Origin: Plantago elongata
Taxonomy: Eukaryota; Streptophyta; Magnoliopsida; Lamiales; Plantaginaceae
Direction: 5' to 3'
DNA: 64,000 bases
NCBI GenBank assembly: GCA_036897095.1
Contig: JAYMSP010000037.1
Coordinates: 1 to 64,000, forward strand
Within the stretch, counting starts at the first letter, position 1. Each line of letters opens with the position of its first letter. Shown one piece after another: positions 1-10,959 of this stretch. A model generated the notes under the pieces. It had not been told where the DNA came from, searched no databases, and saw only the letters and a program-made list of their open reading frames with translations. Made by a program: the position numbers and the translations under genes.

Positions 1-290
1 CATTCTTCCACCACCACCGCCCACTCGCCACTGCTCCACCACCGCACTTCACCTTCCACCACCACCTCCATTCTCCATGCCGCCTCCATTCTCCACCACC
101 ACCACCTCCATTCGTCGCCGCCTCCATTCTCCACCACTGCCGCCTCCATTCTTCCACCACCACCGCCCACTCGCCACTGTTCACCCATCGCCGCCTCCAT
201 TCTCCACCACCACCGCCCACTCGCCACTGCTCCACCACCACACTTCACCTTCCACCACCACCACAAATTATATCTTTATTTTTAAATTTC
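1..290. repeat. CACC-rich irregular minisatellite
   Basis: The first 290 bases are almost entirely CCACCA, CGCCTCCATT and CCCACTCGCCACTG blocks, reused in varying order. They form an irregular, C-rich and strand-asymmetric minisatellite. It can be translated into a Pro/His/Ser/Thr-rich open frame, but that follows from the repeat composition and no protein domain is visible. The array runs off the left edge, so its full length is unknown. It may be the eroded leader of the LINE that follows, or unrelated satellite DNA. Confidence 0.7.
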
Positions 291-475
291 AATTGTAGCT
301 AATGTGTGTTTCATTAATGAGTTGGACGAATTATAGCTGATGTATGTTTCAATTTAGTTGATTAAGTGTGTTTTTGTGTCCAACTCAGCAAGTAAATTGC
401 CAGCTAAGCTTAGTTCGTCCGTAATTCGACGAATTATGACTAAATTTGTCAATTTTGGACTAAATTTGCTAATTT

Positions 476-1920
476 TTGACTAAATATCACACCGCGTGGA
501 CAGTGGTGATTTCGCGTCACAATCATCCCAAAGTAGTGAACCAAAAGTGCATTTCTCCCCTACCGGATCCTATAGTCTCTGCACATCATCTGCTCCTCGT
601 CAAAGGAATAAGTTTTGGGGATAATGAGCTGGAGAAATTGTTGCGATTAACCGTCAAAGAGGGTGAAGTGGTTAAGGTTTCGGCTGAGGCATGGCAGTCA
701 GTTGAGTTTGATTACGAAAGGTGCCTGGTTGGTCGTGTTCTGTCCTGAAAGCAAATTCACTTGGAGTCTCTTGAAAGAACACTGCATGGTGCTTGGAGTC
801 TACATAAGGGAGTTCGGATGCAGAAATTGGGGGATAATAGACTGATTTTTCAGTTTGGTCATAAGACGGAACTGAACAGAACCATGAACAATGGGCCGTG
901 GTCGTTTGATCGACAATTGGTTATCTTGAGAAGGATTGAAAGGGGTCAGGACCCGTCATTGGTTGATCTTGATCGTTGCACATTCCCGATTCATGTTCAT
1001 GGACTTCCTGTTTCGGGCGGGTAAGAAACGTTAGCAAAGGTCATCGGCAACACGCTTGGGGGTTTTGTGGAGTGGGACAATCAGGCTAACAAAGGCTTCT
1101 TGGCAAACTCTATGCGCTTGAAAGCATGGCTTGATGTCACTAAACCTATTCATCGATACATGAAAATCGATGGTCCGGCTGGGGAGGTAATTTGTTTGAG
1201 TTTCTCGTATGAACGTCTCCCAAATTTTTGCTTCTATTGTGGTAAAATGGGCCACATCTTTCGTGATTGGTCGGAATGCTTGGATTTACTGGAACATGCT
1301 ACGGTCTTGGACGACAAAGCTTTGGTTACGTGCCAGTTCTTTTCACAAATCGGAAAAAACCATTGGTTACGTTCGTCACGCAGTATTTGCGGCAATACAC
1401 AGAGGCTGCCTCAATTTATTGCAACCGGCAAGGCTCTGGTCCACAACAGCCGACTAGATGGCAACCACCGGACGCAGGTGTTCCGAAAATCAACTATGAC
1501 GCCTCGGTTCGCAAACATCTTTGTGCTTCGAGCATTGGGGTTTTGGCTAGAGATTCACGTAGTGGCTTGGAAACGAGTTACCATTCCTCATATTGAGGAG
1601 ATTGAAGTCGCGGAAGCCTTGGAAGCCTGGCTGGCTGTTCTTTTGGGGTAGGAGCTTGATTTTCCTTATGTGATTATAGAAGGGGATTGATCTAATGTAG
1701 TAGCTCAACTTTTGGATGAGAACCCGTCCTTCTCTGCAGCAGGGCACATCATTGAGGAGACTAAGTTCTTAGTGTGTGTTTTCATTACTGTTTCTTTTCT
1801 TTTTATGAGGAGGGACGGGAACAAATTAGCTCATGCTACGTCTAGTTTACCGATATTTCGGTGAGCAATCCTAATGTAATTCCTTCCTGACTTGAATGAA
1901 TGAATGTTTGAACTAAAAAA
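476..1920 (+). mobile_element. LINE (L1-type) remnant: DUF4283, zinc knuckle, RNase H tail
   Basis: This is a decayed plant non-LTR retrotransposon. Reading frames in several phases give a DUF4283-like stretch (about 560-1020, with NNGPWSFDRQLVIL), then the usual LINE ORF1 continuation (FLANSMRLKAWLDVTKPI) and a CCHC_4 zinc knuckle at about 1225-1270 (CFYCGKMGH). The last cysteine of the knuckle appears as Trp. Only about 170 bases later comes the start of an RNase H-like domain (KINYDASV, about 1480). A full-length element would have several kilobases of endonuclease and reverse transcriptase between these, so the copy is internally deleted. The end shows GAATGAATG followed by an A-run at 1914-1922, the expected 3' tail. 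Several stops and frame changes make it non-functional. The start is uncertain. Confidence 0.75.
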
Positions 1921-2140
1921 AAATATATTTAATAGGAAACCAAAAATGTTGTGCACTATACTTCACAATGTACAAACCAACTTTAAGTTTTCATTGTTCG
2001 AACCCCTAAGATTGCCGAGATCAAAATTTATAAGATCGACCACTTCAAGGATTTTTTTCTTTTTACATTTTGTGTTTAGAAATCACCCACAACGTAACGT
2101 ACATTGACTAGGTGTGACCCGCATTTGTTTATTCTTTTTT

Positions 2141-2861
2141 GAATTATTTAGGGAGAATGACATTTTTTATCTCAAAGTTTGGGGCCTATGGCACGCGCGT
2201 GCTTCGCCATGACAAATCTAGTTCTGCATTTACAGATTTTTGGCAAATTTCGTCTTTTCGTCCAAAAAACGATCATTGACCGAATTGACTACTGATGTGT
2301 CACCTTGGTCAACTACTTAAACCAATTTTAACTTACACATCACTTTGCCACAACATAAATTAAAAAAGAAAACTCATAATAAAATCTAAAATTCAAATTT
2401 GAAATTAAAAATAAATAGAAATTAAATAAACTTAATCAATTAAGATAGAAAACAGAACAAAAAACGGAAGACATTTTTGGAAGACAAAAAAAAGAAATTA
2501 AATAAACTTAAATCAATTAAAATAGAACACAGTAAGAAAAACCAGAAGAAAATCTCGGAAGACAAAAGTAAAATAAAAAATTAAATAGATTTTTTTTCTG
2601 TTTTTATTGATTTAAGCTCATTTAATTTATATTTTTTTATAACTTCAAATGTGAATTTACACAAGGTGATGTGTAAGTCAAAATTAGTTTAAATGGTTGA
2701 TTAATTAACTTAGTCAAGAGTCTTTTTTTTTGCAAAAATACGAAATTTGTCAAAATATTTGTAAATGCAGGACTAGATTTGACATGGCAACAAACGTTGT
2801 ATTGCGCGTGTCATAAGCCCTAAACTTTGGAACCAAAAATGCCATTCTTTCGAATTATTTA
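2141..2861. mobile_element. Mutator-like foldback MITE with 10-bp target duplication
   Basis: The two halves of this segment are inverted copies of each other over more than 200 bases each. The left end reads GGGAGAATGACATTTTT, and the reverse complement of the right end reads GAAAGAATGGCATTTTT. The match continues inward through a CATGACAAATCTAGT block and a TTACACATCAC block to an AT-rich centre. The ten bases GAATTATTTA occur immediately outside both ends (2141-2150 and 2852-2861). A 9-10 bp target duplication with long terminal inverted repeats starting with G is the signature of Mutator superfamily elements. There is no transposase, so it is non-autonomous. The arms differ at many positions, which suggests it is not very recent. 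Confidence 0.85.
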
Positions 2862-5570
2862 TACAAAATTGTATGAGTAATTATTATTTTTATTATTTGC
2901 CTCTTAAAATTTAAATTATGATTTCGACGTGTAGAAGCTTGACAAGATGAACTGGGCATGTAGTTGCTTCTAAACCTCATTTGCAAGCAAAGGTTGGTCT
3001 AGAAGTGACCGTAATACAAGATATCAGGGAATAAGGACACAGAGGAATATAATTAGTAGCCTGAAGATAAGGGGCAAATGAAGATGCTTGCTTTCTTCTT
3101 CATTGAGATGGGGAGTAAATCAAGATTGTGTGTGATACAGAATCTGTATAAAGGTATTTTACTAATTGTATCAGTCATCTACATATAGTCATATACCCTA
3201 ATTAATCTATCATCATCCTCACTATTCACTGACTACTTGCTGCTGTTGCTAGATGTAGCACTAATTCCTCTCTCTAACCTTTCCATTTTCAATCCTCTCC
3301 CAGAAATTACCATCAGAAATTTCATGCCAATATTTCTTGACTTGGCCCATTTCAAACAATTTCTGGAGGTAAGTAATAACTCCGCATAATTATTGCTATT
3401 CGAGTTTATTTTAGATTAAGAAGTTTATATGATTCTTTTTAATCATTTGTTTGTATAAAAACATATGTTATTCATACTAGTAAGATTCATTTTTATCGTT
3501 TTAGAATTCATATTAATATATAATTCTAGAGTAAAAAACTGTAACATATGAGTATAATGAGACCAGTATATAATTTAGCGAGTGCAGTATGAAATAATTA
3601 TACCCATCTAAACGAGGGGGCCTCGCACAAAAAGGGATGGGGACTTACAAATTTTGTTTAATAATTTGTTAATTTCAATATTTCATGCCTTTTGTAGTTA
3701 GATTAAGCTAATGCAAGTGGAACTACAGGTAGCTGATTAGCCCCTATTTGTTACAACTATGTCCACAAAAAAAACTTTAATGAAATAAAATAAATCAAAT
3801 TTATGAAACATAAATTTACACTTTGAAAGGTACTTCAAAACACTTTACAATTATTTTTATTAAATTGTAGCCTCAAAATAATTTTGTTTTACACAATTAA
3901 CATCAATGGTGACTCAAATGCTCATCATAACCTACCCGGATAGAATAACTCTAAGCAAAACAAAACGAAAAGGAGTTGAGCGCTACCTTAACCTCAAGGC
4001 CGCCCAACTTTTTTTGTTTTGATAGTTTTCATTACCTTTCTTCTAATACTTTCTCTATCATTTTCAGGAAAAAGTATAAAGAATATATAAAATTAAATAA
4101 AAATATTGACTTTCAAATATACTAGTCGTTAATGATGTTATCCCTGTATAAATCTTTTGGACCTCCCATAATTTATATATGTGGGGTCATTTTGCAAAAT
4201 TGATGTTCTTGAAGGTGATTTTTTGTAATTTCCCCTTGAAATCATGAATCCGTTAAGGATCTTATCCTCGTGTAAATATATTAGGACCTGCACATAATTG
4301 AGATATATGGGGTCATTTTGCAAAATGATGTTCTTGAAGGTGATTTTTGTAGTTCCCCCTTGAAATCATGAATAAATGGGAAATGAACATTAAGATGAGA
4401 TTTCATTGTTGGAGAAATATTTTGCGCTGGGTGGTTTAGTGCGTAGGAGAGAGAGTTTAGATGTATCATGTAACTATTGGTGAATTTATAAGCTGAATTG
4501 TCTTCATCATTCACAAGATAAGTAAGGGCAAGGTTTGTAGCATGTCCTACTCTACTATTTAGAGTGAGGACCATGCTTTGTTCAACTATCCACCAAGGTA
4601 ACCACACTTCAGTTTTGTCAACCACGTCACATGATATCCGCTTGGAGCAGGATTATTGCATAAAAACATACTCCCACCACCGTCCCGCTATAATTAAAAT
4701 ACTTTTTTATTCTCAACATTCCATTAAAATAAAATAATTTTTAATAATACAATTTAATTTTAACCACGCATTCATATATTTTCTTATTTTAAACTCATTT
4801 TTAATCAAATATTATTTTTATTTAAAAATGTGTAAATCATATTGTTTCATTATTAATTAGACGAAAGGGCTATTACTGATCAATTTATAAACCATGTGAA
4901 ATTCAAACACGATTATCAATTAATTTTTCAATATAGGGGCACAAAATGTTTAATGTGCTCAAGTAGTTAAGTCTGATAGAAAACATATTTACTATTAAAC
5001 TCAACGCTATATCGTATTCAAGTTAAGTTATTACTCTTAAAAGTTGTCATATGTCCTAATCAAATATACTTAGTGTTTAGTAAACTATATAAAAATAAAA
5101 ATTCAACTTGGTTAAATGGTTAAGTTGCCCAGGTGCATTGCTTGAGGCCAGTTGACATACATGACCAGATTACAGCGAGGATTCTCACTAATTCTTGATG
5201 AATAGGTTAAAAAAGAAAAGGAAATTGTATATGTGCTCTATTTTTAATATGAGAGTGGCACATTTTCAATATGTATTTTAGTTGAAGAGTCTAAGGAAGA
5301 AAATAGATGAATAATATAGGGGAGCAGCTGCCTTTGGGCCAGAGATAGATAGGGACATGTGGATCACTCAACTCCACACATGACCTTGTGATTTTGCAAA
5401 CCAGATATACACACTTGTCTTATAGATTTTATCATAAGAAAAGTGACGAAAAGAAAATAAAAAAAGCGGCCAAAAGACATTTTCATTCCTATTAATTTCT
5501 CTTTTAACACTACTGTTTCTTCCTGCAGTACAGACCATGGTTTATGTCCAGTCCACTACTATTTCGGACA
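2862..5570. other. AT-rich intergenic region, no gene recognised
   Basis: No coding region is supported here. The stretch is AT-rich and contains one two-copy tandem duplication (listed separately). Around 5098-5200 there is a faintly tRNA-like segment (TTGGTTAAATGGTTAAG) that is too degraded to call a SINE. The part near the right end (after about 5500) is likely the promoter of the ankyrin gene. Confidence 0.5.
4139..4375. repeat. Two-copy tandem duplication, period about 126 bp
   Basis: The block GGGGTCATTTTGCAAAA, followed by GATGTTCTTGAAGGTGAT and CCTTGAAATCATGAAT, occurs twice (first block at 4183 and 4309). The copies differ by small indels and substitutions. On the minus strand the repeat gives short open frames with a repeated KSPSRTS peptide. 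This is a by-product of the duplication, and I recognise no protein. Confidence 0.75.
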
Positions 5571-5572
5571 AG

Positions 5573-5580
5573 CATATATA
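5573..5580 (+). promoter_or_regulatory. Possible TATA box of the ankyrin gene
   Basis: CATATATA lies about 170 bases before the start codon and just upstream of a CT-repeat that would fall in the 5' leader. The spacing suits a plant core promoter, but there is no transcript evidence. Confidence 0.35.
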
Positions 5581-5593
5581 CACTTCTTACATT

Positions 5594-5618
<25 letters not shown>
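5594..5618 (+). repeat. (CT)n microsatellite in the presumed 5' leader
   Basis: About 12 TC units lie between the putative TATA box and the ankyrin start codon. Pyrimidine-rich (Y-patch or CT) tracts are common in plant core promoters and leaders, so this may be part of the promoter as well as a length-variable marker. Confidence 0.8.
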
Positions 5619-5624
<6 letters not shown>

Positions 5625-5748
5625 GCATATATAAATCTCAGTTGAGTTGAGTTCAGTTGTGCTGTGTTCATTCCAGCAAATCAAGTAGACAAGGTTAACT
5701 TGTGAGCTAGGTAGCTGAATTCGTTTCGGTTCGGTCCGGTCCGGTCGA

Positions 5749-8700
5749 ATGGGTTCTAAAACGCCAATAAAAGCGGCTCATCGGCTTCAGAGATCAGGCA
5801 CAAACGTCGTTGATCCTGGTATGTGGAAAACACAAATGATTTACATGATTCAGCGTCAACGTCTTAACAGTTGCTTCATTTATCCTCCTCCTGAAAGCAT
5901 CACCGACAACCCTCCGGCACCCAAATACAAAGGTAAACTTATTCTATAATCTCTCTTACTCATTTACTCAAAATACTTTTTTTGTCCGAGTAATGAATCA
6001 TGATATACCTCAGTACCGTAAATCCCGGTGGTTTGGTTGCCTGACATTATAGAATAGTTGGTTACAGGCTAGTCCAATAATATATAGGTGAAAATGAGTT
6101 GTATTTTAAAATTATTTTTTATAAATAAAATGTTATTTTATTTTGATTATACAAAATTGAAAAATTATTTCGATTCTAACGGAACAATACGCATGCATTG
6201 GAATTGTTATTCGATTCGATTAACCCACCCAACAGATATAAGATTTGAATCATCAATCAATGATAGTACTATTTACATTGAATAAAGAGAGTTTTTACTG
6301 ATTGGTTGAAAGAGGAAAGAGATCTTCCGTGTAATGTGCAGGCCAGTGTAAATTTGGTAATAATACCATGAATTGGATCTGATCCAGTGTACGCCTGCCT
6401 TAATTTGGCATGTCCCACCACAAAAGGACACAAAATCTATCTCCGATGACCAATTTACCGTTGGTCTACAGTTTCTTCCGGTGGTCCATATACTTTCTAT
6501 TTGCATTTTACGATGACGTGGCTTCTGTTCCGATGTAGTAGTAGTAGAAGTAGATTGATTTCATCTCACGTGTGCACTGTTTTGGTGAAAATACCATGTG
6601 AAATTGACCTTCCCAATTCCGACATACTCCCTCCACTCAATCTTGAGACGCGACGTACGACATACTTTATTTTTATCGTGTAATAAAAATTTATATTTTT
6701 ATTATTAATATTATTAACATTGCTGTTTTTTTAATTTTCAAAAAGAAAATTTTTGTTAAAAACATACCCATTTTAATTGATAATATAATATTATTTTTTG
6801 AATTAAAAATCATTTTTAAATCAGTATCTTATATAAAAAAAAATTCTCAAAAGAAAATAAATAATAATTTGTTGTGTCCATTCTATGCTCATTGATTGTT
6901 AACTAATGATTGTCGATATTCCGGCGGGAGGGGTAATAAAGTTAGTCTTTATTTTCTTGAACTTAAATTTATTATACCAAATTAAATAGAATTGAATTGA
7001 AGTAAAATATAAATTACAACTAAATAGAAATTAACTGAATGAATTGAATGGGAGTAAGGTTGTGTTTTATTTAATTGAAAATTAATTAAGTCAAATTCAG
7101 TTTAATTCGGCTTAGTTATAATTTATATTTTACTTCAATTCAGTTTAATTCATTTCAGTTTAATTTAATAAATTTTAATTAAAAATAAAATAATTTAAAT
7201 TAAATTTAACTGGATTGATTTTAAATGGTAGATAACATAACTCTTTGGACATTTTTTTATAATTTGGCTGATGAGTGGTTGTGAATTCTGATAAAGTTTA
7301 TGTTTGTGGTGCAGACATTAATGATATTAACTATAAAGTGGACCAATGACCAGTAGTGTCGTCCGATTTTGCTGTATACTTTATGTAAACTTGGTACCAT
7401 TAATAAAATGAAGAAAAATGGGTACCACCAACCTGCCCCACTGAATTTTTGTCTGTTTCGTGTTTCGACCACCACTCAATTCAATTTTTTATTGCAGGAT
7501 AGTGGCTGTATTGTTGACTACGACTCCACTTAACTTGCTGTCTCTAGTATTACTACAACTAAACTAGGTGGGTTAGGTAAAGTGGGAAAATTATGTGGAA
7601 TAATATGGAACATTCTTCATTAGGTGGTTTATAAAATAAATGATAAATTTGATCTAGATAATAATTTTCGATAAAGTAGATGTAGAACTTCAAAGTGGAC
7701 AGGACAATTAAATGCACTAACTTTTTCTTGAAAGGCATGTTCATTTAAACTTTTACGAGAAATCGAAATAACACATTTAACATACTACACAACGAAGTGC
7801 ACTTGATCAGTTGATAATACAAATCACATCTAATTAATAGGTCGTGGGTTATTGCTAATTTATGAGCTCGTAGAGTCGTGATTGCTAACCACAGAATGAT
7901 GGGACACTAAGTCACTACTTCAAGGGTGGTAGAGTGGTAGTTAGGAGCAATCCTCCTTAGAGAAGAAGATTGTCTTCTGATGTATTTGATTTTACACTTA
8001 GATAATATTTTGTCTGTTTAAGTATGATTTCGCCACCGGGTCGATTATAATCTTGGATTCACTGCTGAATGCAGGTGCAACTAGAAGTCAGCAGGCACCA
8101 GATCATTTTCCAAATCCTTCAAAGTTGAGAGACTGGAACTTACATTTACCCTTGTATAGAGCTGCACTAAATGGTGATTGGGCGACTACGAAACAGATAA
8201 TCGATGAGGACCCAAGTGCATTGGAAGCCAAGTTGAATTTTACACAAGCTACAGCCCTGCACATTGCTGTTGGTGCTGGAAATAGAGCTATTCATTATGT
8301 TGAGAATTTGGTGAGGTTAATGCCAGACGAGTTAATAGCTGCCCAGGATGATATTGGTGATACCGCGTTGAACATTGCTGCAGCGGTTGGTAATGTAACA
8401 GCAGCTAAAATTCTAGTCAACAGAATGCCTGGTTTACTCTACTGCCAGAACAACTCCGGTGCCTATCCTATCCATACAACAGCTATATATGCTCAAAAGA
8501 AGGCGCTCAAGTACTTTATTTCCGTCACCGGAGATGATCGTGAGCGTAACCCTTATGCTGGATCATCTGGCGTCTCCCTGCTTATTTCTGTCATAGATGC
8601 TGAATTTTTTGGTAACTAAATGTTATTGCACTACGTACAGGCTGGTATTGGTGTTTCTTCTCTTTCGTATTGCGTAACATAATTTCTATTTATGTGGCAG

Positions 8701-10959
8701 ATGTAGCATTGGAATTGGTTAACAAGTACCCGAATTTGGCCAGGGTGAAAATTTCAACTGATTCAGCCTTGATAAGTATTACATCTAAGAAAGCTGTCTT
8801 TCGACCTTGCAATTTCAGGAAACGACTCATTTTCCCACGTGAGTGTAAACCTTTCTCTTATTGAACGTTATACTTTGTGAAGAAGAAGTGATAGGATCTT
8901 GCTGCAGGTTTTTCTCCCTTACTGCTGTACTACTATTTAGTAAACACTTATGCTGACTTCCTTGTGTTATCTTAAAGCTTATCCAAAAGAAACGACACTG
9001 AGACATTATTCTCTTGACACGGAGATCTTGGCTTCTAATGCCAGACATGGTAAGGTAGTTTATATTTTGCCTGATATAAACCATTGAAGTTCTCTGTTTA
9101 TGAACTTCAGACAAAGATTTTAGATTAGTACTAGTGCTCATGCATATTGATTTTATAAGATTAAAACCTTTTCCCTCTAACACTTCTTCTTCATTTTCGT
9201 CTCTCCAGATAACTTGGCAGGCAAAGTACGACTGATGTTCTACTCCATCATAAGATATTCAGGTTAAACTCATCTTCACAAGGCATGAAATGTTATCGTT
9301 CGCAGCTACAAATTACAACATAATATCATGATATGGTAAAATTTAGGCTGAGGACTTCAACTGTTTGTGGTGTTGATTAAAAAGAAAAAATGTTAACAGT
9401 AATGATTTCCTGTCATAGTTCTATATATAGCTTCCTCTCTAGGAGTGATTAGTACATGGATATGCAATGCTTCTAGTTTTTTCATAACCTCCATATGTTC
9501 AACTCTAATTAATTATGCTTCCGTTTTTGCTTCATAATAGCACGGATGCAAAGCGATCAAATAGTGAAGCAATCAGCACTAAACCTCGTCAAGTGTTTAT
9601 GCAAGGAAATCAAGTATTTGACAGTTACTGACGCTGAAGATATCTACTGTGATCCCATCTTGTTGGCAGCACAATCAGGAGTTCATGAGATTGTTGAAGA
9701 GATTGTAAAGGCCTTTCCTAGTGCTATCTATTGTTCCAACCCAGTAACTTTCCAAAATATCTTTCACATTGCAGTTGAGAATCGCTCTGAACAAGTTTTC
9801 AATCTCATTTATCAAATGAGCGATCATAAGCATCTGTTCTTGGATCTCTCTGACATTTACGGCAACAACCTTTTGCATCTGGCTGGAAAATTAGCACCAC
9901 CACACATTCTCAATGAGATTTCTGGTGCAGCTCTTCAGATGCAGCGTGAAATACAGTGGTTTAAGGTAAACAAAGCTTTACTATCGCCATTATGATGAAT
10001 TCCATGCAAGTCAATGTGTTTCTAAACTCGAGAATCGAGATCAATGGGAAAATATCAAATATACTCTCGTCATGTGGCCTGGTAGTTCTTTAATGTAGTA
10101 TCTGATCTTTTATCCGATTTCATACTTGATTGAAATTTCACCAAGGCAAGATTAAAGGACTGGAGTAAAATTTCACCAGCATATTAAAGGACGATATCTA
10201 ATAACAGTCGCACTAAGGTATATCTGTACTATGCCATATTGAAGGATTATATCTGAAATTTTCGCAGTGAGTTTTATTATATCTTTACAATCTCAATAAA
10301 TTCTGCTTGTGGTGCTTACCAAGTTACTATTTACCATTCTGCAGGCAGTGGAAAAAACAGTACATCCTCATTGTAAAGAACGGCTCAACAGTACTGGAAA
10401 ATGTCCGAAGACGATCTTTACCGAGGAACACAAGGAATTGAAAGAAAAGGCCGAGCAATGGATGAAAGACACAGCCAACTCTTGTACAATTACAGCAGTA
10501 CTGATCAGTACTATGATGTTTGCAGCAGCTATTACAGTACCAGGTGGCAACGATCAGGACAGTGGATTGCCCATGTTCTCCAAAAACCCTGTGTTCTTGT
10601 TGTTTGCAGCTTCAGATGCTTTTTCGCTTGTAACATCTGCCACATCTCTACTCATGTTCCTGGACATCTTGACGTCGCGTTATGCAGAAGAAGACTTTTT
10701 GTACCGTCTACCTGAGCGATTGATACTTGGTTTGAGCAGTCTCCTACTGTCTATAACGTCTATGCTGCTGACATTCAGTGCCACGGTGTATCTCGTGTTT
10801 GGGCACGAGCATAGGTGGATTCTGATCGCAGGTGCTGCTGGGGCTTGCTGTGTAACTTGGATGTTTCTTTTCCTGCAAATACCTCTCCTGCTTGATCTGA
10901 TTACTTCAACTTATGGCCATGGCATTTTTTATAAACAGGGGAATAGCTCTTTTTATTAG
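5749..10959 (+). CDS. Ankyrin-repeat/PGG-domain membrane protein (ACD6/ITN1-like family)
   Basis: Model: join(5749..5932, 8075..8611, 8701..8838, 8978..9049, 9209..9262, 9541..9965, 10345..10959), 674 aa. All six introns are GT-AG and every phase closes. Residues 1-61 are a basic leader. Ankyrin-type helices follow, with recognisable repeats such as TALHIAVGAGN and TALNIAAAVGN (about 80-240) and LLAAQSGVHEIVEEIVKAFP, then NNLLHLAGKLAP (about 350-460). The C-terminal PGG domain has VPGG at 535-538 and four hydrophobic membrane segments (about 517-535, 552-575, 597-620, 626-655). Family members sit at the plasma membrane or ER and act in defence, cell-death control or salt response. The exact role here is not known. 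The short exons 4 and 5 encode the linker (RHYSLDTEILASNARH) and rest on splice phase and family resemblance. The first ATG in the leader was taken as the start. Intron 1 is unusually long (2142 bp) and holds several repeats. Confidence 0.88.
6625..6935. mobile_element. Stowaway-like MITE in ankyrin intron 1
   Basis: The segment starts TA-CTCCCTCC and ends GGGAGGGG-TA, giving short inverted ends flanked by the dinucleotide TA, as in Tc1/Mariner-type Stowaway elements. The interior is AT-rich and non-coding. Similarity between the two ends beyond about 10 bases is weak, so this could be a degraded or rearranged copy. Confidence 0.45.
6984..7152. repeat. Inverted repeat (foldback) in ankyrin intron 1
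   Basis: GAATTGAAGTAAAATATAAA at about 6992-7011 is found again, inverted, at about 7120-7140 (TTTATATTTTACTTCAATTC). The paired arms extend to about 35-38 bases with few mismatches and surround an AT-rich loop of about 90 bases. The right arm also resembles the tandem unit at 42336-42480, so both probably derive from one MITE family. Confidence 0.6.
7790..7862 (+). mobile_element. Degraded tRNA-derived SINE head in ankyrin intron 1
   Basis: The segment has an A-box-like TGATCAGTTGATAA, followed 30 bases later by AATTAATAGGTCGTGGGTT, which matches the B-box neighbourhood (AACCAATAGGTCGGGGTTCG) of the better-preserved SINE at 15215-15312. The order and spacing of the blocks are the same. The body downstream of the B box cannot be delimited. 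Confidence 0.5.

Noticed and set aside
77-298. Open frame rich in Pro, His, Ser and Thr at the left edge
   Set aside because: It is a reading of the CACC minisatellite. There is no start context, no domain, and several frames are equally open.
3000-3260. Stretch with TGTATAAAGG and a CT-rich tail, faintly like a retroelement terminal region
   Set aside because: No matching second copy, no coding domains and no flanking duplication were seen.
4138-4625. Two overlapping minus-strand open frames of 61 and 114 codons
   Set aside because: They arise from the 126-bp tandem duplication and share the repeated KSPSRTS peptide. No family is recognised and no splice structure fits.
5098-5205. Faint SINE-like segment (TTGGTTAAATGGTTAAG)
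   Set aside because: No convincing B box, tail or target duplication.
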